The position numbers were made by a program, and so were the translations under genes. Positions 1 through 7,793 of a DNA stretch of 16,249 nt are shown one piece after another. The notes under the pieces were generated by a model. The model searched no databases and was not told the origin of the DNA. It worked only from the letters and a program-made list of their open reading frames with translations. Numbering within the stretch: position 1 is the stretch's first letter; each line of letters begins with the position of its first letter. Origin of the DNA: Planctomycetales bacterium (GTDB lineage Bacteria; Planctomycetota; Phycisphaerae; SM23-33); the NCBI GenBank assembly GCA_030631125.1, contig DAOVLS010000013.1, forward strand, positions 1 to 16,249, given 5' to 3'.

Positions 1-16
1 AAAGAACCGTAAGACC

Positions 17-98
17 GGAATACAGGAATACCGAAAAAAGGGACTTGGGACTAGGAAAAAAATCTCAATCCTCAATCCGCAATCCACAATCCGCAATC
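17..98. repeat. Cluster of three short tandem repeats
   Basis: Three different short tandem repeats lie side by side. An 8-mer occurs twice (GGAATACA at 17-24, GGAATACC at 25-32). A 7-mer occurs twice (GGGACTT at 40-46, GGGACTA at 47-53). A second 7-mer of form CNCAATC occurs five times without gaps (64-70, 71-77, 78-84, 85-91, 92-98). The last array runs into the stop codon of the minus-strand PIN-TRAM gene (TGA, complement of 97-99). On the minus strand the array reads GATTGNG repeated. The layout resembles the short tandemly repeated repetitive (STRR) sequences known from cyanobacteria, but the units are different. There is no spacer structure, so it is not CRISPR. Confidence 0.8.
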
Positions 99-1158
99 AG
101 ACGGTGTTGTTGTCGGTTTTGCCGAAGATCATCCTGCCGGCTGACGTCTGGAGTGCCGATGTAACCACGACCGTCAGGTCTTCGCCGACGTGGCTCCGGG
201 CCTGCTCGACGACGACCATGGTTCCGTCGTCGAGGTATCCGACGCCCTGTCCGGCCTCTTCGCCAGGCTTGACGATCCTAACCGTTACGGTCTCTCCCGG
301 CAGGACGACGGGTTTGAGCGCGTTGGCGAGGTCGTTGATGTTGATTACCTCCACGCCGCGGAGTTGAGCGACCTTGTTGAGGTTGTAATCGTTCGTAACG
401 ATACGGGCGTCGAGGTGCTCGGCCAAAGCGACCAGTTTATGGTCCACCTCGGACGCCTCCTCAACGGCCGGTATACGCGCATCGGTCAGGCGGATTTCGA
501 TTTTGTCGTTGTTCCGGAGCCGGTTGAGCATATCAAGCCCCCGCCGGCCTCGGCTGCGCCTGAGTTTGTCCGACGAATCGGCGATGGCCTGGGTCTCCTC
601 AACAACGAAACGCGGAACAACCAGAGTCCCCTCCATGATTCGCGTTTCGGCGACGTCGGCTATCCGCCCGTCGATGATGGCCGAAGTGTCAAGCACCAGC
701 GAATGCGAACCCTTGCTCTGCCTGGAAAACTCCACGTAGGGAATGATAAACCTGAAATCGTCCTTCGTCTGCATCACGAAGGAGACGCACAAGTAGATTG
801 TACAGGCCCCCACGAGCAGTTTGATCATGCTCACCAGCGCGATCTTCGCGCCGACGGGCGCGAAAACCGACGCACCCAAATCCACTATTATTCCCAGGAT
901 ATACGCCAGGAACACACCGGCTACAACGCCGAAAAACAGTCCGCTGATACCGCTGAGGTTCTTTTTGTGAAAGCCCATGTCCGTCAGTATCAGCGCAACA
1001 GCCAGGATCACGGGGATGACCATCACCAGCGCCATTCTCATGAACATCATTTCCTCGCCGGCGTCCGGCGTGCCTCGCACTTCGGGAGTCAGTGCGTAGC
1101 TGATGGCAATACCAAGAATGACAAGAACAAAAATCGCTCGGATGACATGAAGCACCAT
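97..1158 (-). CDS. Membrane-anchored PIN-TRAM domain protein (YacL-like)
   Basis: A 353-residue protein with about four N-terminal membrane segments (roughly 5-23, 41-59, 70-92, 104-128), a cytoplasmic PIN nuclease-like domain (about 152-282) and a C-terminal TRAM RNA-binding domain (about 286-350). Acidic PIN residues are visible: D157 in [12 protein letters not shown]163, E188/E189, D239 in VDHK and D257 in TND. The TRAM part starts at [20 protein letters not shown]. This is the order and length of the YacL / PRC-barrel-free PIN-TRAM family of bacterial membrane proteins. Family knowledge suggests Mg-dependent RNA cleavage, but the substrate is generally unknown. The ATG at 1158 is preceded by AAAGGG at 7-base spacing. 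The gene lies 99 bp downstream of the ROK kinase gene on the same strand. It ends inside a heptamer repeat array. Confidence 0.93.
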   Translation of the reverse strand: MVLHVIRAIFVLVILGIAISYALTPEVRGTPDAGEEMMFMRMALVMVIPVILAVALILTDMGFHKKNLSGISGLFFGVVAGVFLAYILGIIVDLGASVFAPVGAKIALVSMIKLLVGACTIYLCVSFVMQTKDDFRFIIPYVEFSRQSKGSHSLVLDTSAIIDGRIADVAETRIMEGTLVVPRFVVEETQAIADSSDKLRRSRGRRGLDMLNRLRNNDKIEIRLTDARIPAVEEASEVDHKLVALAEHLDARIVTNDYNLNKVAQLRGVEVININDLANALKPVVLPGETVTVRIVKPGEEAGQGVGYLDDGTMVVVEQARSHVGEDLTVVVTSALQTSAGRMIFGKTDNNTV

Positions 1159-1175
1159 TTCAAAACCCTTTCTCT

Positions 1176-1181
1176 TTTATA
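1176..1181 (-). promoter_or_regulatory. Possible -10 box ahead of the PIN-TRAM gene
   Basis: On the minus strand the sequence reads TATAAA (within TATTATAAA) about 18 bases upstream of the start codon at 1158, inside the 99-bp gap after the ROK gene. A hexamer TTACGG lies 17 bases further upstream but matches the -35 consensus poorly. It may give the PIN-TRAM gene its own promoter. This is only a weak match in an AT-rich gap. Confidence 0.2.
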
Positions 1182-1257
1182 ATAAGTATCGATGATTCCC
1201 GTAACAGACGTTCCCCGAATATAACATCTTTTATCCCCACAGACTATGCAAAATCCT

Positions 1258-2223
1258 TTATCCGAACTGTTTCCATGCGGCTCCGGCGGCGCCGACGACG
1301 CCTGCGTCGTTGCCTAGCGACGCCAGGGCAAGGGCCGTCTTCTGTTCGTCGATCGTCCAGTGGAGTCGGTCGAAATGACGTTGCAGCGGTTCGGTCAGGT
1401 CTTCTCCGGCCTTTGCCATACCCCCGCCCAGAACGATCAGGTCCGGGTCGAGCAGGCGTGTGATACTTACGCAGCCCAGGGCGAGGTAGCGGATTGCGCG
1501 GTCCCACACCTCCGCGGCGAGGTCGTCGCCGGCACGGCGGGCATTGTTTACATCCGCGGCGTCGAGGTCGCCTTTCTCATCCAGCAGGTCGGTCAGGCTG
1601 CTCTTTCGGCCTTCCTGTTCGATGAGGCGGCGGGCGTACCGCGCCAGGGCCGACGCCGACGCATAGCGCTCCAGGCAACCCCGCTGCCCGCAGGGGCACG
1701 GCTCGCCGTCCGGCTCGACGATTATGTGACCTGGTTCAGCGCCGATCCCGTGTGCGCCGCGGGCGAGTTGCCCCGCGATGACTATCCCGCCGCCGACGCC
1801 CGTTCCCAGTGTCAGCATGACCATCACGTCCGTGTCCCTGCCCGACCCGCAGAGGTATTCGCCCAGCGCCGCGACGTTGGCGTCGTTTTCCAAAACGGTT
1901 TGAATACCCAGCCCGTCGCCGACGCGGTCGCGGAGCGGGACATTGACGAAGCCGGGAATGTTCGGTGAGCCGATGACCACGCCGGCGGCCAGGTCCAGCG
2001 GACCAGGCGAGCCGATGCCGACACCAACTACATCACCGGCTGATACGCCCTCACGGTCGAGCAATTGTTTGGCCCCGGAGACCATCGTCTCAATCACGCT
2101 GTCAGCGCCGACATCTACCGGCGTGGGCAACTGAAGCGCGCCGGCCACGGACATTTCCTCATCCAGAAGGGCGAACTTGACAAACGTCCCACCCAAGTCT
2201 ATACCAACGCAAACCTTGACCAT
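1258..2223 (-). CDS. ROK-family sugar kinase, glucokinase-like
   Basis: A 321-residue ROK-family kinase, the usual length for this family. It would phosphorylate a hexose (glucose or an amino sugar) with ATP in the cytoplasm. The ATP-binding motif GIDLGGTFVKFA covers residues 7-18. The catalytic Asp is probably D114 in ENDANVAALGE. The sugar-binding and zinc region carries GAEPGH (161-166) and the ROK zinc cysteines C176, C178 and C183 in CPCGQRGCLE, followed by E185. The second nucleotide-binding motif IVLGGGMAKAGED is near 263-275. The ATG at 2223 has AAAGG at 8-base spacing. The gene sits between a palindromic repeat element and the PIN-TRAM gene, all on one strand. Sugar specificity cannot be read from the sequence; N-acetylglucosamine, N-acetylmannosamine or fructose kinase activity remains possible. 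Confidence 0.94.
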   Translation of the reverse strand: MVKVCVGIDLGGTFVKFALLDEEMSVAGALQLPTPVDVGADSVIETMVSGAKQLLDREGVSAGDVVGVGIGSPGPLDLAAGVVIGSPNIPGFVNVPLRDRVGDGLGIQTVLENDANVAALGEYLCGSGRDTDVMVMLTLGTGVGGGIVIAGQLARGAHGIGAEPGHIIVEPDGEPCPCGQRGCLERYASASALARYARRLIEQEGRKSSLTDLLDEKGDLDAADVNNARRAGDDLAAEVWDRAIRYLALGCVSITRLLDPDLIVLGGGMAKAGEDLTEPLQRHFDRLHWTIDEQKTALALASLGNDAGVVGAAGAAWKQFG

Positions 2224-2253
2224 TCAATAAGCCTTTCTACTACTCCGTAACAG

Positions 2254-2470
2254 GTAGGCTGGGACGGAGCGAAGCGGAGTCCCACCTTTATTCATGGGAA
2301 AAAATAAATATTGAATAATGAACACGGAATGTCGAATTTCGAAGTAAAAGAAACAACCCGTCTATGAGAGATGTTTTTTTTACTTCGTCATTCAAAATTC
2401 TCTGTTCAATATTCAATATTCTCTTTTTCAGGTGTAAGGTGGGACTCCGCTTTGCTCCGTCCCAGCCTAC
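2254..2470. repeat. Palindromic interspersed element, about 217 bp
   Basis: The 35-base arms at 2254-2288 and 2436-2470 are reverse complements with one mismatch by hand count. Their core reads GGGACGGAGCGAAGCGGAGT. The interior is also an imperfect inverted repeat: AATATTGAATAATGAAC on the left against GTTCAATATTCAATATT on the right, and AAGTAAAAGAAACA against TGTTTTTTTTACTT, leaving a centre of only about 16 bases. The whole element could therefore fold as one long hairpin. It fills nearly all of the HEAT-ROK gap, and the HEAT stop codon (complement of 2467-2469) lies inside the right arm. There is no coding potential and no obvious target-site duplication. It resembles a miniature inverted-repeat (MITE-like) or large palindromic dispersed repeat; mobility is inferred. 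Confidence 0.85.
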
Positions 2471-4878
2471 AAATTCCTGATCCACTCATCCAGCGTTTTG
2501 AGTCGTTCGGCGGCGTCGGACTTTGGGTCATAACCTTTCAACTCCGGCGCCAGTGCCGAGATGATCTTGAGAATGGCCTTTTCGACGGCGGGGTCGGGCT
2601 TTTCCGAAGATATTGTTTTTCGTAATTGTTCAATGAGCGGTTCGACCGCCCGTTCCTTCATCGTCGCAAGTTCTCTGGCTGCGGCCTGGCGGGCGGGGTC
2701 GTCCGCGCCGGTCAGTCTGGCAACCAGCGTTGCGACCCGCTGGCGGTCGGCAAGTCGCTGCTGGGCCTGGCCTTGGGCGAGGGCCTTTTCAATCACCTTT
2801 TTCTGTGGCGCATTCAGACGATCGCCCAATCGCTTCAGCGCGCTACCGGCAAGGCGAACCACTGCGTCGAAATCTTTGGCGGCGCTCAGGGCGTCCAGAC
2901 GTTTCTGAAGCGCCGCTGTAGCCGATGCAAACTGACTGTCGTCTTCGACGGCGGCTATGGTGGTAACGGCGGATGCGTCTCCCGCCACCAGCAGCGCCTC
3001 GATCCATTCGCGCCACACTTTCGGCGTACGGGCGTCTTTGGCCTCGACCATAGCGGCGTGGACGGCGGACAGTTCGCCGGCGGCTTCGGCGGGTCGGCCC
3101 GCCTTCAGCAGCGCACGGCCCAGACGCAGACGAACCGGAATCCACTCATCAGCCTGCTCGGCCGGTATCCTTCCGGACCAGAGTTTTAATACGTCGATGA
3201 GGTATTCGCCCGCGTCGGACCGCCGAGCGAGTTTCTCGGCCAGGGCCTGCAACTTTGCGGTTTCGACCTTCGCCAGCAGGCTCATCACGACCGACCACCC
3301 CTGGGCTGCGACGGCGGCGTCCGGCTCGACTTTGGCATCGGTGCGGGCGAGGATTGTCTCAATGTGCTCTGCAGCGCCCAGCGAACCGACCGCCGCTATG
3401 GCGGCAAGACGCACACCGCGGTCGCCGTCGCGCACAAGCGGCGCTATCGCCGATGCGCTCTCGGACAGCCGGAGACGCTCAAGCGCCTTGATCCCGCTGA
3501 GGCGGACCGCCGCCGAAGGGTCTTTGAGGGCGGAGGTCAGCAGCCCGGCCAGACGCTCATCCTTCAATACGCCCATCGCCTCAAGCAGCGCCTCGCGCAG
3601 ACCGGACGAACCGTTACCCGCGCAGGCTTTATAGCGCTTCGTCAGCGCCGACGACGCCGCTGCCCGGCGTTTATCGGAAAGGCTGTTCTTCCCGGCTATC
3701 CGCGTCAGCGCCCCGGCCGCCGCCGATGCGACTCGCCGGTCAGGTTCGGCAATACCGACCAGAAGCCGCTCCCACACGGAAACATCACCCAGAAACCCCA
3801 ACCCCTGATAGATCGCCCGGCGGACCTCGTCGGACTGCTCGACCTTCAGCCGGGTCGTGAGGAGACCGGAGGCCTGTTTGTCGGCCATGTTCGCCAGCAG
3901 GACGACGGCGCCGGCCCTGACGGAAGGGTCGGTATCGGCCACTCTCGCCCGAACCTGTGCTACCAGAGGTTCGCCCGGCTTTTTCCCTGTTGCGAGTCGC
4001 TGCTGGACGAGTTTGACGGCTACCAGGCGGACCTCGCTCAACGGGTCGGCCAGCATCTCGGTCAACAGTGCGTCCCGCCCATCCGGACCGGTGGCGGCAT
4101 ACAGGTCGTTCATGGCCGACGCCAGGCGGCGGCGAAGTTCGGCGTTGTTACGCTTCAGGTTCTGGTTCGCGCCGGCGAGGCTCTCGGCAAGGTCCGCCAG
4201 CCAGTCGCTGCGACGCTTATTCCTGTTCTTCGACCACCATCCTTTCCATTGCCGCGTATCCCGCCCGAAGGTGCGGATACTCGTCAGATTGGCCAGGGCG
4301 TCGCAGGCGGCGTGGCGAATCGACTCGTCCTTGTCGTTCAGGGCGGACACCAGGGCATCGACCGCCTTTTTGTCCAGCATCCGCTGCATGGTTGAAATTA
4401 TCACCATGCGGATGTCGCGATCTGTCCGCCGGTCCGAAAGGATGCGAATCAGTTCGTCAAGCCCCCCGCAATCCTTGCATGCGGCCAGGGCCTCGGCGGC
4501 GGGAGACCGAACCGCCGGCTCGTCGGAAGTGAGCATCGCTGCGAGCGGTTTGACAAACTGCTTGTCGGACCGTCCCGACTGGACAATTGCGCCGGCGACG
4601 GCGACCTGGGCCGGACGGTTCGACGCATCCGCCAGAAAATCACGCAGTACGACGCCGGCCTGGGGATAGGTCCGCCCAAGCAGCAGAAGCGCCGCCTCGC
4701 CACGGGTCCTGGCGGTGCGATCCGGGTCGGACAACTGGGCGGTCAGGGTCTTCAGTTCGATTTGCTGGTCGGGCGTCAGCGCCGGCATCTCGCGCCTGGC
4801 GGCGCAAGTTACCGCCCCGGCAACCATGACGCCGACGACCACCAAACAAATATGACGAAAAATCTTCACAACGTTCAC
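2467..4878 (-). CDS. Exported HEAT-repeat protein
   Basis: An 803-residue protein of alpha-helical HEAT repeats. The N-terminus (MNVVKIFRHICLVVVGVMVAG) looks like a signal peptide ending near residue 27. A Cys follows in AVTCAA, but it is not a good lipobox. From about residue 45 to 520 there are many helical pairs of the type 'DPSAAVRLSGIKAL' and 'DRGVRLAAIAAVGSLG', typical of HEAT or PBS-lyase-like repeats. Residues about 575-660 look TPR-like (LGRALLKAGRPAEAAGELSA), and one more HEAT-like unit lies near 715-750. Such proteins are scaffolds; no enzymatic motif is visible. The start is GTG (complement of 4876-4878), chosen because AAGGA lies about 4 bases upstream. The TAG stop lies in a palindromic element, which makes the extreme C-terminus (EWIRNL) the boundary with a dispersed repeat. 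Confidence 0.88.
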   Translation of the reverse strand: MNVVKIFRHICLVVVGVMVAGAVTCAARREMPALTPDQQIELKTLTAQLSDPDRTARTRGEAALLLLGRTYPQAGVVLRDFLADASNRPAQVAVAGAIVQSGRSDKQFVKPLAAMLTSDEPAVRSPAAEALAACKDCGGLDELIRILSDRRTDRDIRMVIISTMQRMLDKKAVDALVSALNDKDESIRHAACDALANLTSIRTFGRDTRQWKGWWSKNRNKRRSDWLADLAESLAGANQNLKRNNAELRRRLASAMNDLYAATGPDGRDALLTEMLADPLSEVRLVAVKLVQQRLATGKKPGEPLVAQVRARVADTDPSVRAGAVVLLANMADKQASGLLTTRLKVEQSDEVRRAIYQGLGFLGDVSVWERLLVGIAEPDRRVASAAAGALTRIAGKNSLSDKRRAAASSALTKRYKACAGNGSSGLREALLEAMGVLKDERLAGLLTSALKDPSAAVRLSGIKALERLRLSESASAIAPLVRDGDRGVRLAAIAAVGSLGAAEHIETILARTDAKVEPDAAVAAQGWSVVMSLLAKVETAKLQALAEKLARRSDAGEYLIDVLKLWSGRIPAEQADEWIPVRLRLGRALLKAGRPAEAAGELSAVHAAMVEAKDARTPKVWREWIEALLVAGDASAVTTIAAVEDDSQFASATAALQKRLDALSAAKDFDAVVRLAGSALKRLGDRLNAPQKKVIEKALAQGQAQQRLADRQRVATLVARLTGADDPARQAAARELATMKERAVEPLIEQLRKTISSEKPDPAVEKAILKIISALAPELKGYDPKSDAAERLKTLDEWIRNL

Positions 4879-4902
4879 CGCTTCCTTATATCGGCAGGCA
4901 AC

Positions 4903-4929
4903 TCTATATATATTGAACCGGCCTGTCCA
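4903..4929 (-). promoter_or_regulatory. Possible promoter of the HEAT-repeat gene
   Basis: On the minus strand TGGACA (complement of 4924-4929) is five-of-six identical to the sigma-70 -35 consensus. TATAGA (complement of 4903-4908) follows after 15 bases, within a TATATATA run. The spacing is shorter than the ideal 17 bases. It lies about 25 bases ahead of the GTG start, in the divergent region shared with the 867-residue secreted-protein gene. Confidence 0.25.
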
Positions 4930-4962
4930 CCGTCAGAGGCGTACAAAGACGAAATTTATCGC

Positions 4963-4976
4963 CCCGCCGCGGCGGG
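4963..4976. promoter_or_regulatory. Perfect 14-bp GC palindrome in divergent region
   Basis: CCCGCCGCGGCGGG is an exact palindrome in the 188-bp region between the divergent HEAT and 867-residue-protein genes. It could be a protein-binding operator or a short hairpin. It has no T-run on either side, so it is not a standard terminator. In GC-rich DNA such palindromes also arise by chance. Confidence 0.3.
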
Positions 4977-5066
4977 AAGGGGTTTATAAATTACAGGCGA
5001 ATCAGACGCCGCGCGTGCAGCGACGGAATCCGGCGGCGATTATCGACCACGAAAGGAGCAACAAAA

Positions 5067-7670
5067 ATGATAACGGCTGCAAAAATCAGGACTGTGGCGG
5101 CGGTGTGCGCGATGATGCTATCTGTCGGCGGGCTTGTCCCCGTGGGACAGGCTTTTGCAACGCCTGTGATAAAGGATTTCTCATCAAGAGGAGGCAGTCC
5201 CCGCAACAAGAGAGGTCCGCGCGACAGGATGTACCTGGTCAGGCCGGGGGATAAAATTACCTTCAGCGTAAAGGCCCAGGACGCCCGGAAATACGTCTGG
5301 CAGGTAAATAAAGAACTGCAAAAGGCAAAGACAGACACATTTACGTGGACCGTGCCCCGCGAAAAAGGCATATGGGAAATCCACCTCACCACCGGCAACA
5401 AGGACGCCAAGGCACATCAGGAATGGGTGGTGTCCACGCTAAGTAAAACCGAAGCGCCGGCTTTCTTTGAATACTTCGCCGACGGAAAATATTCGGACCG
5501 GCGAGAAACCGACCCATGGGGCAGGCCGATGAAGGAGTGGAAGGTAGAGGAGAAGAGGTATAATCCGCCCAACGTCGAGCGCTGCTGGATGGAGCCGGGC
5601 AAGGGCGGGCAGAAGGCACATACACTCCGCGCGCCCTCGAAGACCGCCTACGGCACCTGGCGATTCCTGTTCAAGTTTCCCATGGGTTACTTCATTCCTC
5701 CCAACGGCGGCTCAGGCCCGCGAACGCAGATATACTACACCTTCATCCGCGACAAAGAAGGCAGCAGAGGCCACGAATACAAGTACAACAAGGTCGCCGA
5801 CAGCCACAACTACTTCTTCGTGCGGTGCGTTCCGAGATTTGGATACCGGATGGGAATGAGCGTAGATTCGGGCTTCAAGCACGGAAGAGGATGGTACGTG
5901 GTAACTATTATCAGGACCCCGGACGGGGGACTTTACACTTACATTACCGACATCCAGAAGAACAAGACCTACCTTCAGTTCCGCGGCCACAGTAAGGCCG
6001 GGGATACCTCAACCTTCCTGCGAATGAGCCTGAATCGTCCTCTGTGGGATATGTTCCCAAGGGTAACTGTGTACGTGGACGGGCTGGAGATATACAAAGA
6101 CAAATACCTGTTCCCCCCGAAGTCGGCGGCCTATGGGCGGTACATTGAGAACTGGCGGTGGAAGCCGGAGCCGGTTGTCGATCCGGCAAACACCTACCTG
6201 GAGGATGAATGGAAAGATTACAGGATGCGACAGTACACGCAGGCCGAGATAAACACGATTAACAAGCGGCATCACGGACATAGGGTCAGCGCAAGGCGAA
6301 TAAAGGAGTGGAAAGGCAGAGAACTGAGATGGATGCGAGGAAAGCGGAATTACCATCCTGTCTATGGCAAGGGAATCGTGGTGCAGGGTGCGGGAGTAAC
6401 CCCCGAAGACATAAACCGAATGGTCAAGAACCCGTCGAAGTTCAAGTATGACGCCGCGAAGAAAGCGTGGATATGTTACACCGACCTGGTGGTCGATGAA
6501 GGGGCGGAACTGATCATCAAGGATACGACTCTGCGGATGCACTGCGCCAGGCCGGGCGAGCATAAAATCGCCGTAATGTACGGCGCTACTGTTAAGATTG
6601 AAAACAGCACCATTACTTCTGACACGCCGAACTATTACCTGTGGAGATTTACCGGGGCGGCGAACTACGGCTACAACCTGGGGATGGAGACGGGAGGCTT
6701 GAACGCCCTTTCCTACGGCAGTTTCGGGGCTTTTCTGGTGGAAGATTCGACAATCGACAACTGCGCTTATATGTTCATTGATGCTCCGCGCGAAGTGCGG
6801 CTGCGAAATGTCAACCTAACCAACCTTCACCAGGCGGATGCCGGCGAATACTCAGCCGGACCGGGAAGTGAAGTCGAAAAACGAAAAAAGTTCGTCAAAG
6901 GCCCGAAAGCATTCTGCTTATTTATCAAGAACTTCAACACTTCTCTCTTCGATTTACAGGGGATTAAATTCTCCGCCGCCAAGAGTCCGGTGGACATCAC
7001 TTTCCGCCTCTTCAGCGACAGGGACCGACTGAACATCTGCAACTGCGACTTCGGCAATGAGAATGTAGTGGTGAAGCCGAGCGTAAAGATGATGTCCTTC
7101 TGGAACAGCCGCTGGCCTGAATACTACAACAGCGTTCTGGGAATGGTGAATTGCCGGTTCAAGTCGATAAGCATTCCCGAAGAGCGGGCTTTCGCCGTGC
7201 CCAGGTATTATCTGGATGTGAAGGTTGTCAGGGCGGGTAAAGCAGTTTCGGGGGAAAAGGTAAAAGCTACCTGCGAAGCGACCGGCAGCAAGTATCCGCC
7301 GGAGAATATGGTTACCAAATATGTCTGCTTCAACAAGGACCCACGTCTTTGCGTTGTGGCGATAAAGATGGGTCAGCCGATCTCGACCACAAAAACAACC
7401 AGGACCGGGCATACGCCATTGCCTTCGGACAAGGCGGCGACACTGATCCTGCCGGATTTCGTTCAGGACAAAGCCGGCAGGAAAGAGTTCACCTACACTA
7501 TTACCGTCGAGGCCGGCGGGAAGAAGAAAATCATCACCGGCGTCAATCCCGGCCCGCACTGGTATCGGTCCGACCCGAATAAACCCGCCTATACCATCAC
7601 CGCCATCCTTGACGGCAAGACTGTAACCGAAGCGGAATTGAAGAAAAAGCACCCGGCCGGTTCGCCATGA
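5067..7670 (+). CDS. Secreted modular protein: Ig-like, lectin-like sandwich, beta-helix-like
   Basis: An 867-residue secreted protein. The signal peptide is about residues 1-31 (AAVCAMMLSVGGLVPVGQAFA). Residues about 52-125 look like an Ig/PKD-type domain (VRPGDKITFSVKA, YVWQVNKE, KGIWEIHLTTG). Residues about 130-350 look like a concanavalin/laminin-G-type sandwich (AYGTWRFLFKF, TQIYYTFIRDK, PRVTVYVDGLEIYKD). Residues about 430-705 have the short repeated strands of a right-handed parallel beta-helix (LVVDEGAELIIKDTTLRM, GATVKIENSTITSD, FGAFLVEDSTIDNCAYMF). The C-terminus (about 712-850) looks like another Ig-like domain. These folds suggest extracellular polysaccharide binding or cleavage, but no catalytic residues are recognisable. 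The ATG is supported by AAAGGAG at 8-base spacing. The last nine residues (KKKHPAGSP) are encoded by an 87-bp direct repeat. I do not recognise a named family. Confidence 0.85.
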   Translation: MITAAKIRTVAAVCAMMLSVGGLVPVGQAFATPVIKDFSSRGGSPRNKRGPRDRMYLVRPGDKITFSVKAQDARKYVWQVNKELQKAKTDTFTWTVPREKGIWEIHLTTGNKDAKAHQEWVVSTLSKTEAPAFFEYFADGKYSDRRETDPWGRPMKEWKVEEKRYNPPNVERCWMEPGKGGQKAHTLRAPSKTAYGTWRFLFKFPMGYFIPPNGGSGPRTQIYYTFIRDKEGSRGHEYKYNKVADSHNYFFVRCVPRFGYRMGMSVDSGFKHGRGWYVVTIIRTPDGGLYTYITDIQKNKTYLQFRGHSKAGDTSTFLRMSLNRPLWDMFPRVTVYVDGLEIYKDKYLFPPKSAAYGRYIENWRWKPEPVVDPANTYLEDEWKDYRMRQYTQAEINTINKRHHGHRVSARRIKEWKGRELRWMRGKRNYHPVYGKGIVVQGAGVTPEDINRMVKNPSKFKYDAAKKAWICYTDLVVDEGAELIIKDTTLRMHCARPGEHKIAVMYGATVKIENSTITSDTPNYYLWRFTGAANYGYNLGMETGGLNALSYGSFGAFLVEDSTIDNCAYMFIDAPREVRLRNVNLTNLHQADAGEYSAGPGSEVEKRKKFVKGPKAFCLFIKNFNTSLFDLQGIKFSAAKSPVDITFRLFSDRDRLNICNCDFGNENVVVKPSVKMMSFWNSRWPEYYNSVLGMVNCRFKSISIPEERAFAVPRYYLDVKVVRAGKAVSGEKVKATCEATGSKYPPENMVTKYVCFNKDPRLCVVAIKMGQPISTTKTTRTGHTPLPSDKAATLILPDFVQDKAGRKEFTYTITVEAGGKKKIITGVNPGPHWYRSDPNKPAYTITAILDGKTVTEAELKKKHPAGSP

Positions 7671-7726
7671 GCGGCGGGCATTTTTGCCGAAACGCATTTT
7701 GACGGGTGCTCTTACTTAAGCCGGCC
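7640..7726 (+). repeat. 87-bp dispersed direct repeat, copy A
   Basis: This copy aligns without gaps to 10638-10724, with 73 of 87 positions identical by hand count. The block GGCCGGTTCGCCATGAGCGG is identical in both, as is CTCTTACTTAAGCCGGCC at the 3' end. GGCCGG (7655-7660) and CCGGCC (7721-7726) could pair around the element in both copies. In copy A only, AGCACCCG (7648-7655) and CGGGTGCT (7703-7710) are also perfectly complementary. The first 31 bases overlap the end of the 867-residue gene, including its TGA. It lies 67 bp before the next gene. Its role is unknown: it may be a dispersed repeat or a conserved RNA element. Confidence 0.85.
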
Positions 7727-7793
7727 CGCTTATGAGGTCTTACACCTGCGTACTCGAAGCGCAGAAAATGGAAAAAGATTTGGAGATTGCAAA

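Noticed and set aside
64..98. CRISPR array
   Set aside because: The repeats are seven bases and directly abutting, without spacers; no cas gene is present.
190..1182. Long open frame (330 codons) on the plus strand opposite the PIN-TRAM gene
   Set aside because: It is the antisense shadow of a clear family protein; its translation has no recognisable domain and is rich in His/Asp/Arg as expected of reverse-frame GC-rich DNA.
2254..2470. Complete insertion sequence
   Set aside because: Only 217 bp, with no transposase frame and no visible target-site duplication; at most a non-autonomous element.
2288..2485. Small open frame (65 codons) on the minus strand inside the palindromic element
   Set aside because: Its translation (ILNIEQRILNDEV...) simply reflects the inverted-repeat sequence, and it overlaps the HEAT stop. 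No ribosome binding site supports it.
3364..4395. Plus-strand open frame of 343 codons opposite the HEAT gene
   Set aside because: Shadow of the GC-rich HEAT gene; Arg/Gly/Gln-rich with no domain pattern. The minus-strand frame shows regular HEAT repeats.
7640..7726. Known riboswitch class
   Set aside because: The conserved blocks do not match the cores of the c-di-GMP, cobalamin, SAM, TPP or glycine riboswitches as I know them, and the element overlaps the end of a gene rather than lying purely in a leader.
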